The notes under the pieces are model-generated. The model saw only the letters and a list, made by a program, of their open reading frames with translations, did no database searches and had not been told where the DNA came from. Positions 1 to 8,148 of a DNA stretch of 42,826 nucleotides are shown in pieces. The first letter of the stretch is position 1, and each line of letters opens with the position of its first letter. The DNA comes from a virus. Where the stretch lies: IMG/VR virus record IMGVR_UViG_3300038428_000826, positions 1-42,826 of that record, one strand, 5' to 3'. The translations under genes were made by a program, and so were the position numbers.

Positions 1-219
1 TCAGTGGGTAATATCCGTTTTGTTGAGTGTTTTCAAAAACATTCTTGCTACCGTGTGGATATCGGCAGGCTGACCCTGTCCGTCCAGGTAAACTATTCCG
101 CAAGTCACTACGGATGAAGGGAATCCGGCTTTATGGAGTAGATTCCTCATAGCTTGCCAATCTTCCTCGACGCTCTCGTTCTTTGTTGCCAGGACGTTTA
201 ACCATTCCCCTATCGTCAT
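1..219 (-). CDS. small hypothetical protein, last gene of left operon
   Basis: This encodes 72 aa of unknown function. The frame is open up to an ATG at 243, but I chose the ATG at 219 because it overlaps the TGA of the upstream zinc-ribbon gene as ATGA and has GGAGG about 8 nt upstream. The protein starts MTIGEWLNV and is soluble, with no recognisable domain. It is the last of four small co-directional genes expressed from the promoter at 1208-1235. The stop codon is at the very edge of the window, so what follows is unseen. Confidence 0.7.
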   Translation of the reverse strand: MTIGEWLNVLATKNESVEEDWQAMRNLLHKAGFPSSVVTCGIVYLDGQGQPADIHTVARMFLKTLNKTDITH

Positions 220-668
220 TGACCAGCCTCCGCACATGACCATGCTTCATGATCTCTGACAAAATTGCGGGTCTGGAGACACCTGTCACAGTCGCAAAGC
301 ATTACCTGGGGCCGGAGGTTGCGGGCTCCGCAGTCCGGGCACGTGATCTGATCTGTTTCATCAACAAGCTCGTCTAAGTTCAAGCTCTCGCAGTTACCGC
401 ATCGGTAGATAATCTCGTAGTCGCCCTTGACTTCCACTATCAAGGCTACGACCTTTGGCTTCTCGGACAGGAACTCGCTCGCTGACTGCTCGTCAAGGTC
501 AATGTCAAGCTCTTCGTGACATGCTGGGCATTTCCACCTGACAATCTCGAACTCTATTTGATCGTGGTGGAACCAGTCGGAACCAGTAAAGTTGCTGAAC
601 CGTCGCTCCGCTGTTACCGCATCCAGGGACGTGATCTCGGATTTACATTTCGGACACTGTGCTGCCAT
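216..668 (-). CDS. multi-zinc-ribbon protein
   Basis: This encodes 150 aa from the ATG at 668, which has GGAGG 11 nt upstream. A TTG at 677 is in frame but lies only 2 nt from that SD, so it is less likely. The protein carries CPKC near the N-terminus, then CPAC, CGNC and CPDC, and a final CDCDRC cluster. That is enough cysteine pairs for at least two zinc ribbons. No enzymatic motif is visible. Its role is unknown; a nucleic-acid or protein adaptor encoded by the phage is plausible. It overlaps the preceding gene's 3' end and ends in an ATGA overlap with the next, so it is part of a tight operon. Confidence 0.75.
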   Translation of the reverse strand: MAAQCPKCKSEITSLDAVTAERRFSNFTGSDWFHHDQIEFEIVRWKCPACHEELDIDLDEQSASEFLSEKPKVVALIVEVKGDYEIIYRCGNCESLNLDELVDETDQITCPDCGARNLRPQVMLCDCDRCLQTRNFVRDHEAWSCAEAGQ

Positions 669-933
669 TGCGCTCAATCCCTCCTTCGTTAGTTTCAGGG
701 TCCGGCAATTCTCCGATCAGGTCGGATATTATCATCCACTCGTCAGAGTTTTCGTTGACCGTGTCCTCATTGTCTAACTTGTCGATGATATCGTCAGCTT
801 GTTGATCGGTAACTTTCACGCCGTCAATTTCGGCCTGGATCTGCACGTCCTCCGTACTCCATACCTGCATATAGATATGGTCCTCAGGGTTGTACCTTTC
901 CTGTAGTTGCTTGATCGCTTCTGCTACCTTCAT
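643..933 (-). CDS. hypothetical acidic protein
   Basis: This encodes 96 aa with a strongly acidic composition and no family I recognise. The start MKVAEAIKQLQERY is preceded by AGGAGGG at good spacing. The N-terminus looks helical and the C-terminal third (NEDTVNENSDEW onwards) is Asp/Glu rich. It sits between an unknown 74-aa gene and the zinc-ribbon gene in the left-end operon. Acidic small phage proteins are sometimes DNA mimics or host-takeover factors, but nothing here proves that. Confidence 0.7.
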   Translation of the reverse strand: MKVAEAIKQLQERYNPEDHIYMQVWSTEDVQIQAEIDGVKVTDQQADDIIDKLDNEDTVNENSDEWMIISDLIGELPDPETNEGGIERNGSTVSEM

Positions 934-950
934 TAAGTCCCTCCTACTAT

Positions 951-1175
951 TTAATTAAATCTATGATCCCGGAACGTTCCGCTGACGTTGCCGCCAATCC
1001 CAAACTTGTATTTACAATTGTCGGAGTAGTTAAGCTCGAAGCCCTGCCGTTTCTCTGTGTGGCAAATAGCGCCATAATCGTTCAACTTCGCTCTCGAAAG
1101 CATGTGCTCTTTGAAGTGCTGAATACTATTAAACCCGAGGCTTTTAACCAGTTTGCTGAGTACGACTTTGTTCAT
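951..1175 (-). CDS. hypothetical protein, first gene of left operon
   Basis: This encodes 74 aa with no recognisable domain. The start MNKVVLSKLV has a GGGAGAAG SD directly upstream. It is the first gene behind the strong promoter whose -10 lies about 32 nt upstream of the start. This promoter shares its operator-like block with those in front of parB and the RHH gene, so the operon is probably co-regulated with them. Confidence 0.65.
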   Translation of the reverse strand: MNKVVLSKLVKSLGFNSIQHFKEHMLSRAKLNDYGAICHTEKRQGFELNYSDNCKYKFGIGGNVSGTFRDHRFN

Positions 1176-1200
1176 CTTCTCCCTCTCGATTTATATTTGT

Positions 1201-1252
1201 TATAATCATTATAATTGTTATAACATCAAAGTCAATAGATACGGAGAAAAAA
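1201..1252 (-). promoter_or_regulatory. promoter/operator copy A (left operon)
   Basis: Read on the minus strand this has -35 TTGACT (1230-1235), a 16-bp spacer and a perfect -10 TATAAT (1208-1213). The -10 lies in the perfect palindrome TATAAT-C-ATTATA (1201-1213, plus-strand reading). A second palindrome, GTTATAAC (1217-1224), sits in the spacer. The whole block, including an upstream A-run, recurs before parB (36524-36575), and its core recurs before the RHH gene (34748-34771). The geometry suggests an operator covering the -10. Confidence 0.8.
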
Positions 1253-1294
1253 TTGATCGTAATTTGGCATAATTTCTGGCATATATGACTGAAC

Positions 1295-1331
1295 AAAAAA
1301 GACGCCGGCAGCTTGTTAGGCCACCGGCGTC
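1295..1331 (-). terminator. intrinsic terminator after lysis gene
   Basis: The 8-bp arms GACGCCGG (1301-1308) and CCGGCGTC (1324-1331) are followed on the minus strand by six T (1295-1300). This ends the late operon downstream of the papain-like lysis enzyme. Confidence 0.85.
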
Positions 1332-1335
1332 GTGT

Positions 1336-1357
1336 AATTATTTCTTGAGAAATAATT
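1336..1357. repeat. dispersed palindrome copy 1 (parS-like)
   Basis: This is a perfect inverted repeat with arms AATTATTTCT and AGAAATAATT around TG. It lies between the lysis-gene stop codon and its terminator. It is the most perfect of five copies (others near 3107, 12882, 17320 and 36586). The core TTTC-NNNN-GAAA has the same architecture as bacterial parS (TTTC-ACGT-GAAA), and the phage encodes a full ParB. Confidence 0.8.
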
Positions 1358-1364
1358 TGGAACC

Positions 1365-2105
1365 CTACAGCTTCGAGAGATCGGATTGCAGGGTCTTGAG
1401 GTCAAACCCTTCCAGGGACTTATTGTTGACGAGCATCTCTGTGCTCAGATAGGCCACGGACTCGTCATTGTATGTTTTGAGAAAACTCCAGGCCATTGGC
1501 TGGATCTTCCCCCATGTCACGACGTAGATATACGTCCGGTCATACGCCACCGCCGGTACATAATGACCGCCTTCGATCGGTGAGTTTTTTACCACGGTCC
1601 ACGGTTGGCCCGCATTAAATTGATCCATGGCGCTTGAAGGCACTTCTATGCCTATCCCGACCGCCGAGAATAGGTAGATGGCAACAGTCAAATCGGCTTC
1701 GTTGCGCTTCCGGAGAGCCATATATGCGGCAACCTGGTGCCGAGTGTTGTCTGCTGCCAGAAGTCCAACCTTGCGCCGATATGAGGCCGCCGCCTGCATA
1801 TCGGTACCCTGGTCGGAGTTCGGATCGTTGGGATTAAAGCCTGTAATGGCTGAGTAGTCGCTGAGTACGCTCTGCTCTGAAAACGGGACGACCTTGCCGC
1901 CTTCTTTGTTCCAGAGCATCGTTTCATGAGCGCCGCCAGCCAATACGCAGTCGCCGTATTGATCGTTACCAAGCATCCCCCAATCGTCGATCATGGTCTG
2001 ATGGCCGAATGCGGGCGGCGGCTTGGGGAGTGTAATCCAGTAATCACCCATCTTGAACTTGATCGAATCCGGGCGCGCTGGCAGTTTTCCCAGTTTCAAC
2101 GTCAT
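1365..2105 (-). CDS. papain-like cysteine peptidase, probable lysin
   Basis: This encodes 246 aa. The C1-like fold is suggested by a nucleophile region QYGDCVLAG (Cys53), a histidine region GGHYVPAVAYD (His181) and a following Thr-Trp-Gly element (VVTWG, around 196-200). No signal peptide is present. It is the last gene of the late region, next to small membrane proteins and just before a terminator. That is a normal place for a lysis enzyme, so I read it as a candidate endolysin or a virion-associated peptidase. The substrate is unknown, and no cell-wall-binding repeat is seen. Confidence 0.65.
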   Translation of the reverse strand: MTLKLGKLPARPDSIKFKMGDYWITLPKPPPAFGHQTMIDDWGMLGNDQYGDCVLAGGAHETMLWNKEGGKVVPFSEQSVLSDYSAITGFNPNDPNSDQGTDMQAAASYRRKVGLLAADNTRHQVAAYMALRKRNEADLTVAIYLFSAVGIGIEVPSSAMDQFNAGQPWTVVKNSPIEGGHYVPAVAYDRTYIYVVTWGKIQPMAWSFLKTYNDESVAYLSTEMLVNNKSLEGFDLKTLQSDLSKL

Positions 2106-2377
2106 TGCGTAATCTCCTGACCCTGTTTATTCATTGCTGTAATGTGGATATTGTGTACTTTGCCGGGAAGCTCAAGGCAATGTACTTGGCTGTATTCCGG
2201 CTCCTCGTCTGTGATATAACATTGCTTGTCGTCGCAGAATGTCACTTTGCATTTGGCATCCTGTGTTGTTGTCCAAGCAAGGCAGTGATCGGAAACCTTT
2301 ACGTTCTCGATCTGAAAAGGGATACAGGCTACCAGCCCGAAGGCCAGTAGCCCTACGAAAAATCTGAGCCTAAACAT
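2102..2377 (-). CDS. small Cys-rich lipoprotein
   Basis: This encodes 91 aa with an N-terminal hydrophobic segment ending in the lipobox LVAC, so the mature protein would be a surface-anchored lipoprotein. The remainder carries five further cysteines (at CLAW, CKVTFCDDKQC and CLEL). It overlaps the membrane-protein gene upstream by 8 bp and the lysin start by 4 bp, which places it in the lysis cassette. It could be a spanin-like lysis factor if the host is diderm, or a superinfection-exclusion lipoprotein. The sequence does not decide. Confidence 0.65.
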   Translation of the reverse strand: MFRLRFFVGLLAFGLVACIPFQIENVKVSDHCLAWTTTQDAKCKVTFCDDKQCYITDEEPEYSQVHCLELPGKVHNIHITAMNKQGQEITQ

Positions 2378-3041
2378 CGCCGGTGTCTTTGATCTTCAAG
2401 ACCTGGCGCAGAGGCATCAATCCCTGATGGAATAGTGCCTGGCTTGTTACCTTGCAGTTCACAGGATGGGAGCGCCAGAACTGGTTATAATCTGCCACAA
2501 CCGCCCAGGTCGTCGGAGCGTCAAGACCGGTGATCGATTTGAACGATGCCGAGCAGATATCTAGAGCCTTGCTGAGCAGGCCCATCTTGACCGACATCGC
2601 CCATGCGGGATCGTTCCAGATGTCAGACAGGATGCGCGAGATGTTCGGAGCAACAGGAATCGGATCGATAGTAACGAGGCCGTTGCCGTCTGTTACCTTG
2701 TACGGCACACCCTCACTGTCCAGGTCTGCGTAAATGCTCTGCAAGATGGAATTAATGTCGCCAACCGGGTCCAGAGATCGAATACGCTTTGGCAGCGAAG
2801 ACTTGGCCTTTGCGATGTTCAAATCGTATGCCTTCTTGATGTATACGGTGCCGACAGTTCCAGCCATCACAACTGCAGCCAGCTTCACGATAAGGGCGCC
2901 GAACCATAGAATCAAGGTGACAGCGTTGGCGTTTTCCGGTACTACCAGTCCCAGGGACGGAAAAACGAAATTAAGGACGACCACCAGGACGAGACAGGCC
3001 AACATGACCCAGGTATGCCAGGATTTCCAATTGATATTCAT
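2370..3041 (-). CDS. membrane protein with two N-terminal TM segments
   Basis: This encodes 223 aa. Hydrophobic segments at about residues 10-35 and 42-68 are followed by a basic stretch (KAKSSLPKRIR) and a soluble domain of about 150 aa that I do not recognise. Its position between a coiled-coil/TM protein and the lipoprotein and lysin suggests a role in lysis (holin or accessory) or in host membrane modification. It is expressed downstream of the terminator at 3062-3095, so it needs readthrough or its own promoter. Confidence 0.6.
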   Translation of the reverse strand: MNINWKSWHTWVMLACLVLVVVLNFVFPSLGLVVPENANAVTLILWFGALIVKLAAVVMAGTVGTVYIKKAYDLNIAKAKSSLPKRIRSLDPVGDINSILQSIYADLDSEGVPYKVTDGNGLVTIDPIPVAPNISRILSDIWNDPAWAMSVKMGLLSKALDICSASFKSITGLDAPTTWAVVADYNQFWRSHPVNCKVTSQALFHQGLMPLRQVLKIKDTGDV

Positions 3042-3061
3042 AAAAATCCTCCATGGAAAAG

Positions 3062-3095
3062 AAAAAGCCGCTCTCGTTAAGATTCCGAGAGCGGC
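3062..3095 (-). terminator. intrinsic terminator
   Basis: The 10-bp arms GCCGCTCTCG (3067-3076) and CGAGAGCGGC (3086-3095) are followed on the minus strand by a T5 run. It lies between the holin-like gene and the two-TM protein. Confidence 0.85.
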
Positions 3096-3106
3096 CAGGA
3101 ACGAAG

Positions 3107-3127
3107 ATAACTTCTCAAGAAATAATT
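3107..3127. repeat. dispersed palindrome copy 2 (parS-like, half degenerate)
   Basis: The right arm AGAAATAATT with centre CA matches the consensus perfectly, while the left arm is degenerate (GATAACTTCT). It lies between the stop codon of the holin-like gene and its terminator, the same placement as copies 1 and 4. Confidence 0.65.
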
Positions 3128-3136
3128 ACATGATCA

Positions 3137-3484
3137 TCAACCCCCTTTACATCCCCAGGTGAGCCACCAGACGACTATGCCCGTAAGCACAGATCCCGCA
3201 CATCCGGCGGCGGCCAGAAGCAAACCATTTTTCAATGTCAGCATAGCTTTGAATTTTTCGGACTTTTCCTCTTTCTCTATGCCGTTATGACAGCCTTGCC
3301 ATTCTATGATCTCGCCAAGCTTCTCCGAGTGAGTAGCGCATGGCAGCTTGGCTAAAGCAGATCGTAGCTCGTCCTGAGCGGTAAAAAGCTTCCCGATGTG
3401 TTCCGTCTGCTGTGCTTGCTTTGACAGGATGACGTCCACTTTGCCCGAGACTTGGCCGAGCAATATGAGTTCTGGTGAATCCAT
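3137..3484 (-). CDS. holin-like coiled-coil protein with C-terminal TM
   Basis: This encodes 115 aa. Residues about 10-75 form a helical, probably coiled-coil region. This is followed by a charged stretch (EKEEKSEKFK), a single strong TM helix (LLLAAAGCAGSVLTGIVVWWLTW) and a short basic tail. This architecture resembles XhlA-type lysis proteins. An AGGAGG SD lies 5 nt before the ATG. It sits directly after the fibre genes, as lysis genes often do. Holin function is inferred from architecture and position only. Confidence 0.6.
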   Translation of the reverse strand: MDSPELILLGQVSGKVDVILSKQAQQTEHIGKLFTAQDELRSALAKLPCATHSEKLGEIIEWQGCHNGIEKEEKSEKFKAMLTLKNGLLLAAAGCAGSVLTGIVVWWLTWGCKGG

Positions 3485-3497
3485 GCGTGCCTCCTCG

Positions 3498-4106
3498 TCA
3501 TACGGCTACGCCGTTTATTTTGGCTATACTGGCTACCGCGATTCCATTGACTTTGGCAAGACCAGACGAAGTAATCCCGTTGACCTTGGCTATGTTTGCC
3601 CAACCTGTCGCAGCGGGATCTCCCCATACTTTTATCGCTGTGCTTCCGCTCCACAAATCCTGCCACGAAGCTCCGCCATTGAACGAACGGGTGAGGGAAC
3701 CTGCCGGATTGCCCTGATTATATGAACCACCTCCACATACATAAAAATTATTTCCAGAGGTCTCATACCAGACTGCTGCATATTGAGTATTGGCAGCAAG
3801 AGAGGCTCTACTTGTAAATGCCATGTCTGTGGACAATGTCGGATTATATGCGTTGTATGGCCACAGTGTTTCAATTGCTATTTCAACACTGCAAAGGTCA
3901 CTACCGGTTGGTCTGCCCCCCGAAGCTGCTCTAATTCCAATATGGATCACACCGGTCCATCCGGCGGAACGACTACCCAGAAGTTGAATTTTATCTACCG
4001 CAAAGGCAGTCTCAAGCGTTGTGAACATTTGGGCCCACAAATAGGTTTCACCGGTCATAAGGTAACCGGAGTTCCAGCCTTCTTGATCGATTCTTAATGT
4101 AGACAT
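3498..4106 (-). CDS. putative tail fibre / surface protein with AKVNG repeats
   Basis: This encodes 202 aa from the ATG at 4106; an in-frame TTG at 4139 would overlap the previous gene. The N-terminal ~160 aa are rich in Gly, Ser and aromatic residues and look like a beta-sandwich, jelly-roll-like domain. The C-terminus has three imperfect copies of a motif of the form (I/L)AK(V/I)NG(I/V), a repeat often seen at the ends of phage virion and fibre proteins. As the last structural gene before the lysis cassette it is likely an exposed adhesin or fibre tip. Confidence 0.6.
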   Translation of the reverse strand: MSTLRIDQEGWNSGYLMTGETYLWAQMFTTLETAFAVDKIQLLGSRSAGWTGVIHIGIRAASGGRPTGSDLCSVEIAIETLWPYNAYNPTLSTDMAFTSRASLAANTQYAAVWYETSGNNFYVCGGGSYNQGNPAGSLTRSFNGGASWQDLWSGSTAIKVWGDPAATGWANIAKVNGITSSGLAKVNGIAVASIAKINGVAV

Positions 4107-4120
4107 AGAATAAAGGCCTC

Positions 4121-4885
4121 TTATGCGTGCTCGAACCAATCAGGACTGGGGCAGAAGAAAAGTTCATGCGTCGTATTCCCAAAGCCCACGGTTCTCATTT
4201 CATTTCCACTGGCAGATGGGGCAGTCGTAACTAATGCGCCAGCCGTAGCCGCTGATATATATACCGGAGCACCGATCGTAAAAGTCGGGAATTGAGCATC
4301 AGCTCTAACCTTGCCATAAAGTAGAACCACTGTTGCTCCATTAGCGCTACCACCCACGAGACAAATACCAATTTTCCCAGATGAGGTTGTTGCAGAATCA
4401 GCTTTTGCCAAATACCATTTGCTGTCCGAGGCGTTGAAATAGACTAACTGCCCATAGGCAACTGTCGCGCCTAATGTACCGGCTTCGGTAATGCCGGAGT
4501 ATTTGCCATCCGCGCTGGGAGCCGCCGTAAGCTGGATTGCCAGGTTTTCAGTCAAGGCCGCACTAAGCAAAAGCGCCTGGAGCTGAGCTACTGTCAAAGC
4601 CGCAATAGCCCCGCCGGTGATCCGGCCCACAACGGTTTGCTCCGCCATGGTCAACGACAATGGTGTACCGGCAAGATTAGCAGCCAGTATGCTATTAGCA
4701 CCGTATAAGGACGTTGGGATTGCACCGGCGGTAACATACGCTAGGGATGTCCAGGCAGTGACGCCGTCGCCGAGCTTGAATTTACCGGTATCGGATTCGA
4801 ATCCAACCTCTCCGGCCAGTAATATCGGATTGGTAGAAGTCCAGTTGGCCGCCGTACCTCGTCTAAATTGTATGCTTATGCCCAT
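4121..4885 (-). CDS. tail fibre with Mtd-like N-terminal domain
   Basis: This encodes 254 aa. The first ~50 residues (IQFRRGTAANW, then AGEVGFESDTGKFKLGDG) match the N-terminal module of phage tropism-determinant and fibre proteins (Mtd_N type), which attaches a receptor-binding protein to the baseplate. The rest is Ala/Thr/Gly-rich beta structure. The start overlaps the upstream gene's stop by one base. I see no adjacent reverse transcriptase or variable repeat, so diversity-generating retroelement activity is not indicated. Confidence 0.7.
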   Translation of the reverse strand: MGISIQFRRGTAANWTSTNPILLAGEVGFESDTGKFKLGDGVTAWTSLAYVTAGAIPTSLYGANSILAANLAGTPLSLTMAEQTVVGRITGGAIAALTVAQLQALLLSAALTENLAIQLTAAPSADGKYSGITEAGTLGATVAYGQLVYFNASDSKWYLAKADSATTSSGKIGICLVGGSANGATVVLLYGKVRADAQFPTFTIGAPVYISAATAGALVTTAPSASGNEMRTVGFGNTTHELFFCPSPDWFEHA

Positions 4886-5376
4886 TAGATTCCCCCTAAA
4901 TCAAAACTTATTAGGGTGTTATTTGGATCGGTGACATCGCCACCATCGAAGTCGCCACTGGCGCTTGCTGAGCTAGCTCCTGCTATGACTCCCCAGTTCG
5001 TGCCGTTGAATATAAGCAGAACGTATTTACCAGCATTATCCAGTGACATCGTGCCACCGGACGGAATCAATATATTGCCTATTCCACTCCTAATAATGGT
5101 GACTCTGGAGCCGTCAGCCGGTCTTATTAACAGAGCGTCTCCCTCACTGCCGCCATTTATGGTATCCAGATAGTCAGAGGAAGCGCCGCCCTCTGTATCA
5201 ATCGTGTGATGCGAGCAGGTCTTGGTTACGGCTCCGTTTGCGATAGTCAATGCAACGGCAGATTCAAGGGCGATATTTACCTTCAAAAATGCGAGATTAT
5301 CCCTGACCTGAGCATCGAGATTAGCTTTGGTGAGTACCTCTCCCGTTATCCATGTTCTCGGCGTAGTCCAGCTCAT
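4885..5376 (-). CDS. tail fibre / minor tail protein
   Basis: This encodes 163 aa. The N-terminal motif MSWTTPRTWITGEVLTKANL followed by VRDNLAFL is a common opening of tail and fibre proteins in siphophages. The central part is beta-rich with Gly/Asp/Ser repeats. It overlaps both neighbours by 1-4 bp. Its role is probably structural, at the tail tip. Confidence 0.65.
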   Translation of the reverse strand: MSWTTPRTWITGEVLTKANLDAQVRDNLAFLKVNIALESAVALTIANGAVTKTCSHHTIDTEGGASSDYLDTINGGSEGDALLIRPADGSRVTIIRSGIGNILIPSGGTMSLDNAGKYVLLIFNGTNWGVIAGASSASASGDFDGGDVTDPNNTLISFDLGGI

Positions 5377-5927
5377 CCTATTACATTCACTCCGTCTATT
5401 ACGTCTGTATCGACAATAAACCAGCTCGACAGTTCAAGCCATCTGGCTTCCTCGATGGTCATGGTCAGTCTAGGCACTCTATCCAGGTCTATATTCAAAT
5501 CCAGCTTTTGAATCAGGCCGGTACTGTTTAGGCCTGTTGGAGCATGAATATATGAGATTTGCGCCGCTAGCTTCGTCATTAGCGACAAAACCAGGGCAGT
5601 ATCAGCGTCGTCCTTGCCCATGAGATTAACGTCTACTTTGTTGCAAGGCTCCTTGTATTTATCTACCTTAGTCTGACAGTATTCTTCGCTGAAACTTTGA
5701 TCTATGGCGTGCTTGCTTATTGTTTGAGTGCGTCTGCCGTATTTATTCACTGAGGCGCCATCCACATATCGCTGAGAAACGTCAACGGGTATCCTGACCC
5801 ACGTCTGCCCCTGCAGCTCATAGGTGTATGAATAGCTCGGCAGCATTACACGCGCCTCGTTCCAGACCTCGGAAATGTCCAGGTCGATCTTCAAATCTAT
5901 GAAATTACCGGCAACAAGCGTTGTCAT
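5373..5927 (-). CDS. tail-tip protein, paralogue of the next upstream gene
   Basis: This encodes 184 aa. It shares the motif NKYGRR(T/S)-x-x-I with a following Asp-x-Tyr-x-Glu-Pro stretch (DKYKEP here, DRYVEP upstream), and a LDLNIDLD-type segment, with the 5924-6403 gene. The two are probably a tandem duplication. The position after the large tail-tip protein suggests baseplate or distal-tail hub structure. No enzymatic motif is visible. Confidence 0.6.
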   Translation of the reverse strand: MTTLVAGNFIDLKIDLDISEVWNEARVMLPSYSYTYELQGQTWVRIPVDVSQRYVDGASVNKYGRRTQTISKHAIDQSFSEEYCQTKVDKYKEPCNKVDVNLMGKDDADTALVLSLMTKLAAQISYIHAPTGLNSTGLIQKLDLNIDLDRVPRLTMTIEEARWLELSSWFIVDTDVIDGVNVIG

Positions 5928-6403
5928 GGGTGTTCGTTTGCCCTCGCCTGTACTAATTTTATTGTGGCTGTAATACGCAAATTCAGGTCAATGTCTAGGT
6001 CGATGCCGTCAACGATATAGTACGCGGCAGAGAGGCTCATAACGGCCTCGGTCACAGTTACCAGATCGCTGATTTTTAGGCTCAGTATCTTAGCGGTAAG
6101 GGCGTCCGTCCTGGAAAGCAAAGTCGCCTCCAGCATGGCGTACGGCTCCACGTACCTATCAAGCATGATCGTGGCCTGGTCCTGCGGTGTCTCATTAGCC
6201 GGAACGGTATTATCGACAATCGGTCTGTCAATCCGATATGACCTTCTGCCGTATTTGGCGATGGATGGCTCTGAGTATCCCCTGATAAGAACCTCGGAAC
6301 CCGCATCTCCGACGATCATCAAGACGTCATTGACAAGCTCTCCGTCGTTCAGCTCATAAGTTAGATCATCGAAATCGGCGTCTATTAATGCAACAGTCAT
6401 CAT
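5924..6403 (-). CDS. tail-tip protein, paralogue of the next downstream gene
   Basis: This encodes 159 aa and carries AKYGRRSYRID, DRYVEP and DLDIDLNLRI, all with counterparts in the downstream neighbour. It is linked to both neighbours by 4-bp ATGA overlaps. It is probably a baseplate or distal tail component. Exact function is unrecognised. Confidence 0.6.
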   Translation of the reverse strand: MMTVALIDADFDDLTYELNDGELVNDVLMIVGDAGSEVLIRGYSEPSIAKYGRRSYRIDRPIVDNTVPANETPQDQATIMLDRYVEPYAMLEATLLSRTDALTAKILSLKISDLVTVTEAVMSLSAAYYIVDGIDLDIDLNLRITATIKLVQARANEHP

Positions 6404-7956
6404 GCCTCTCTGTGCTTGGCGCTTTCATACTGTAAATTTCCGTCTGTCGTCATGTAGTAGCGACCGGCTCCCAGTTTAGCCACGTCGTCCGTTATTTTCT
6501 TAGCCGTAACGAACTCTCTACCCTTGCCAAAGATTGACACCGGCCCACCGAATGACATCGTTGCGCCGAAATAATTGTTGGCGTTCATGGGCGGTCTCCC
6601 GACGTGAAGGCATGCTCTGAAGTAATAGGTTCGATCAGGATAGAGCCCGGCTATGGTCATCTGGATAGGATATTTTCCTGTGCGAAAAATGCCCGAATAG
6701 AGCCAATAGATATGCTCGTTGGCTATTTTTCCAGAATCTAGGCCCCATTGAAATCCGAGATACAGGTAAGGATTGCTGTCACCCTGGTAATCAAGCTCTC
6801 CGTGTATCGTAGCTCCCGTAGCCCAAACCTCAGTCGCCGGTAATGTCTTGATATAGGCGCTCCAGTTATCGGTCTTATGGGTCTTGAACCAGAACGTCTT
6901 GGAACAAATCCCCGGCTGTCTAAACCAGTACCAGGTATCTTGAGTGAGACTGGCGAGAACGCCATTCGAAGAGCTATTGGCTGTCACTTGGGCGTATGAT
7001 CCTGAGCCATCCTTGCTAAATGGAATAACAGTCCCGCCAGCGACCGTCGAGAGCTGAAACGTGTCAGTAGTCGGATTCACAACATAATAGACAGAGCTTG
7101 GCTGGATTGGGGACGGCAAGCTACCAGAGAACATGACCGCAGCGCCAGCCGCAAGACCATGGCCGTTTGCTGTCACGGTATTGCCGGATTGTTGAAACGT
7201 GCAGGCTACGTTAAATGAGGCGGGAGCGGTCCCATAAATCCAACTCCCCGAAGCCGGACTGGATAGCTGAGCGCTGGCATCAGTGATATTTATGGCTGTG
7301 ATAGGATCACAGGCCGGTTCAAAGGGATTCACAGCATATTCATAAACCAAAACCAGATCACTGACTGACAGAGTCCAATCTCCATTACCAAAGGTAATCC
7401 AACAGCTTTTTGGCAGAGGGAAGTCCATCGGCCACCACGGTTCAACCCAACTGCCAGCATCGGGATTACATCCCGGCGTGTAACTACCGGAATATGAAAA
7501 ATACGATCCGAGAGTGGGGCTTACCGTAACCATCCTGGAAGCTCCAACTCCGTCTAATGCCAAAGTCTCTATGAGGTAAGCAAATTTAAGCGTGCAACCG
7601 GCAGGAGCAGGCGAGACATTGTATCGGAATTGGACATCAATCAAAGAGCAGTCTGCTCGTGCATGGACGCATGGCTGCCAGGGAAACCCACCCAGGCCAT
7701 CATAAGTCCAATAATATTCTCCGCTCCATCTTTTAGTACCAGTGTTTCCACTCGACCAACCTCCCCAATCCAGAGCACCAGCCGCCGCCATCTCAGCTTC
7801 ATATAATCCTGAACAAACTCCATAAATACTCGGCCAGATGAAGGGCCATGTTGCAAATATCTCTCCAGATGGCTGACCACTGGGCGGTCCTCCCAAATAA
7901 GTTATCCCTTTGGTTCTCTTCTCTGGAGATACCATCACCATAAAGGTCCCGCCCAT
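6400..7956 (-). CDS. large tail-tip/fibre protein with inserted beta domain
   Basis: This encodes 518 aa. Residues about 250-325 contain a beta domain with the pattern SGNTVTA-x-GHGL, MFSG, YYV-NP and DTFQLS, closely matching a domain in the 8149-8940 protein. This is a common insertion in phage tail proteins. The C-terminus (GAGRYYMTTDGNLQYES and then KHRE) matches the 61-aa product of the gene just upstream. The start shares TAATG with that gene and has AGAGG upstream. It is probably a tail-tip structural protein. Confidence 0.65.
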   Translation of the reverse strand: MGGTFMVMVSPEKRTKGITYLGGPPSGQPSGEIFATWPFIWPSIYGVCSGLYEAEMAAAGALDWGGWSSGNTGTKRWSGEYYWTYDGLGGFPWQPCVHARADCSLIDVQFRYNVSPAPAGCTLKFAYLIETLALDGVGASRMVTVSPTLGSYFSYSGSYTPGCNPDAGSWVEPWWPMDFPLPKSCWITFGNGDWTLSVSDLVLVYEYAVNPFEPACDPITAINITDASAQLSSPASGSWIYGTAPASFNVACTFQQSGNTVTANGHGLAAGAAVMFSGSLPSPIQPSSVYYVVNPTTDTFQLSTVAGGTVIPFSKDGSGSYAQVTANSSSNGVLASLTQDTWYWFRQPGICSKTFWFKTHKTDNWSAYIKTLPATEVWATGATIHGELDYQGDSNPYLYLGFQWGLDSGKIANEHIYWLYSGIFRTGKYPIQMTIAGLYPDRTYYFRACLHVGRPPMNANNYFGATMSFGGPVSIFGKGREFVTAKKITDDVAKLGAGRYYMTTDGNLQYESAKHREA

Positions 7957-8141
7957 TAGACTACCTCTCGATGGAATCTGCTTTCATAAGCGAGGTTGCC
8001 ATCACTATCCACATAAACCCTGCCTACACCGGCCTCTGCTATATTCTTGAGCAGATCCTCGGCTGTAACGTAGTCGTATCCATTCGGATGAGTGTCGTCC
8101 TTATGAAAGGCGCTTGCCGTTGTTACCCATGTATAAGCCAT
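7956..8141 (-). CDS. short tail protein, likely detached C-terminal module
   Basis: This encodes 61 aa. The sequence GVGRVYVDSDGNLAYES-x-x-HRE is the standard C-terminal module of siphophage tail-tip proteins. The gene begins 7 nt after the stop of the 8149-8940 gene in the +1 frame, and GAGG overlapping that stop serves as SD. It may be a separately translated domain of what in relatives is one protein, or the product of an old frameshift. Confidence 0.6.
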   Translation of the reverse strand: MAYTWVTTASAFHKDDTHPNGYDYVTAEDLLKNIAEAGVGRVYVDSDGNLAYESRFHREVV

Positions 8142-8148
8142 TTTATCC

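Noticed and set aside
4121-4885. Diversity-generating retroelement target (Mtd-like fibre)
   Set aside because: No reverse transcriptase, template repeat or C-type-lectin variable repeat is seen.
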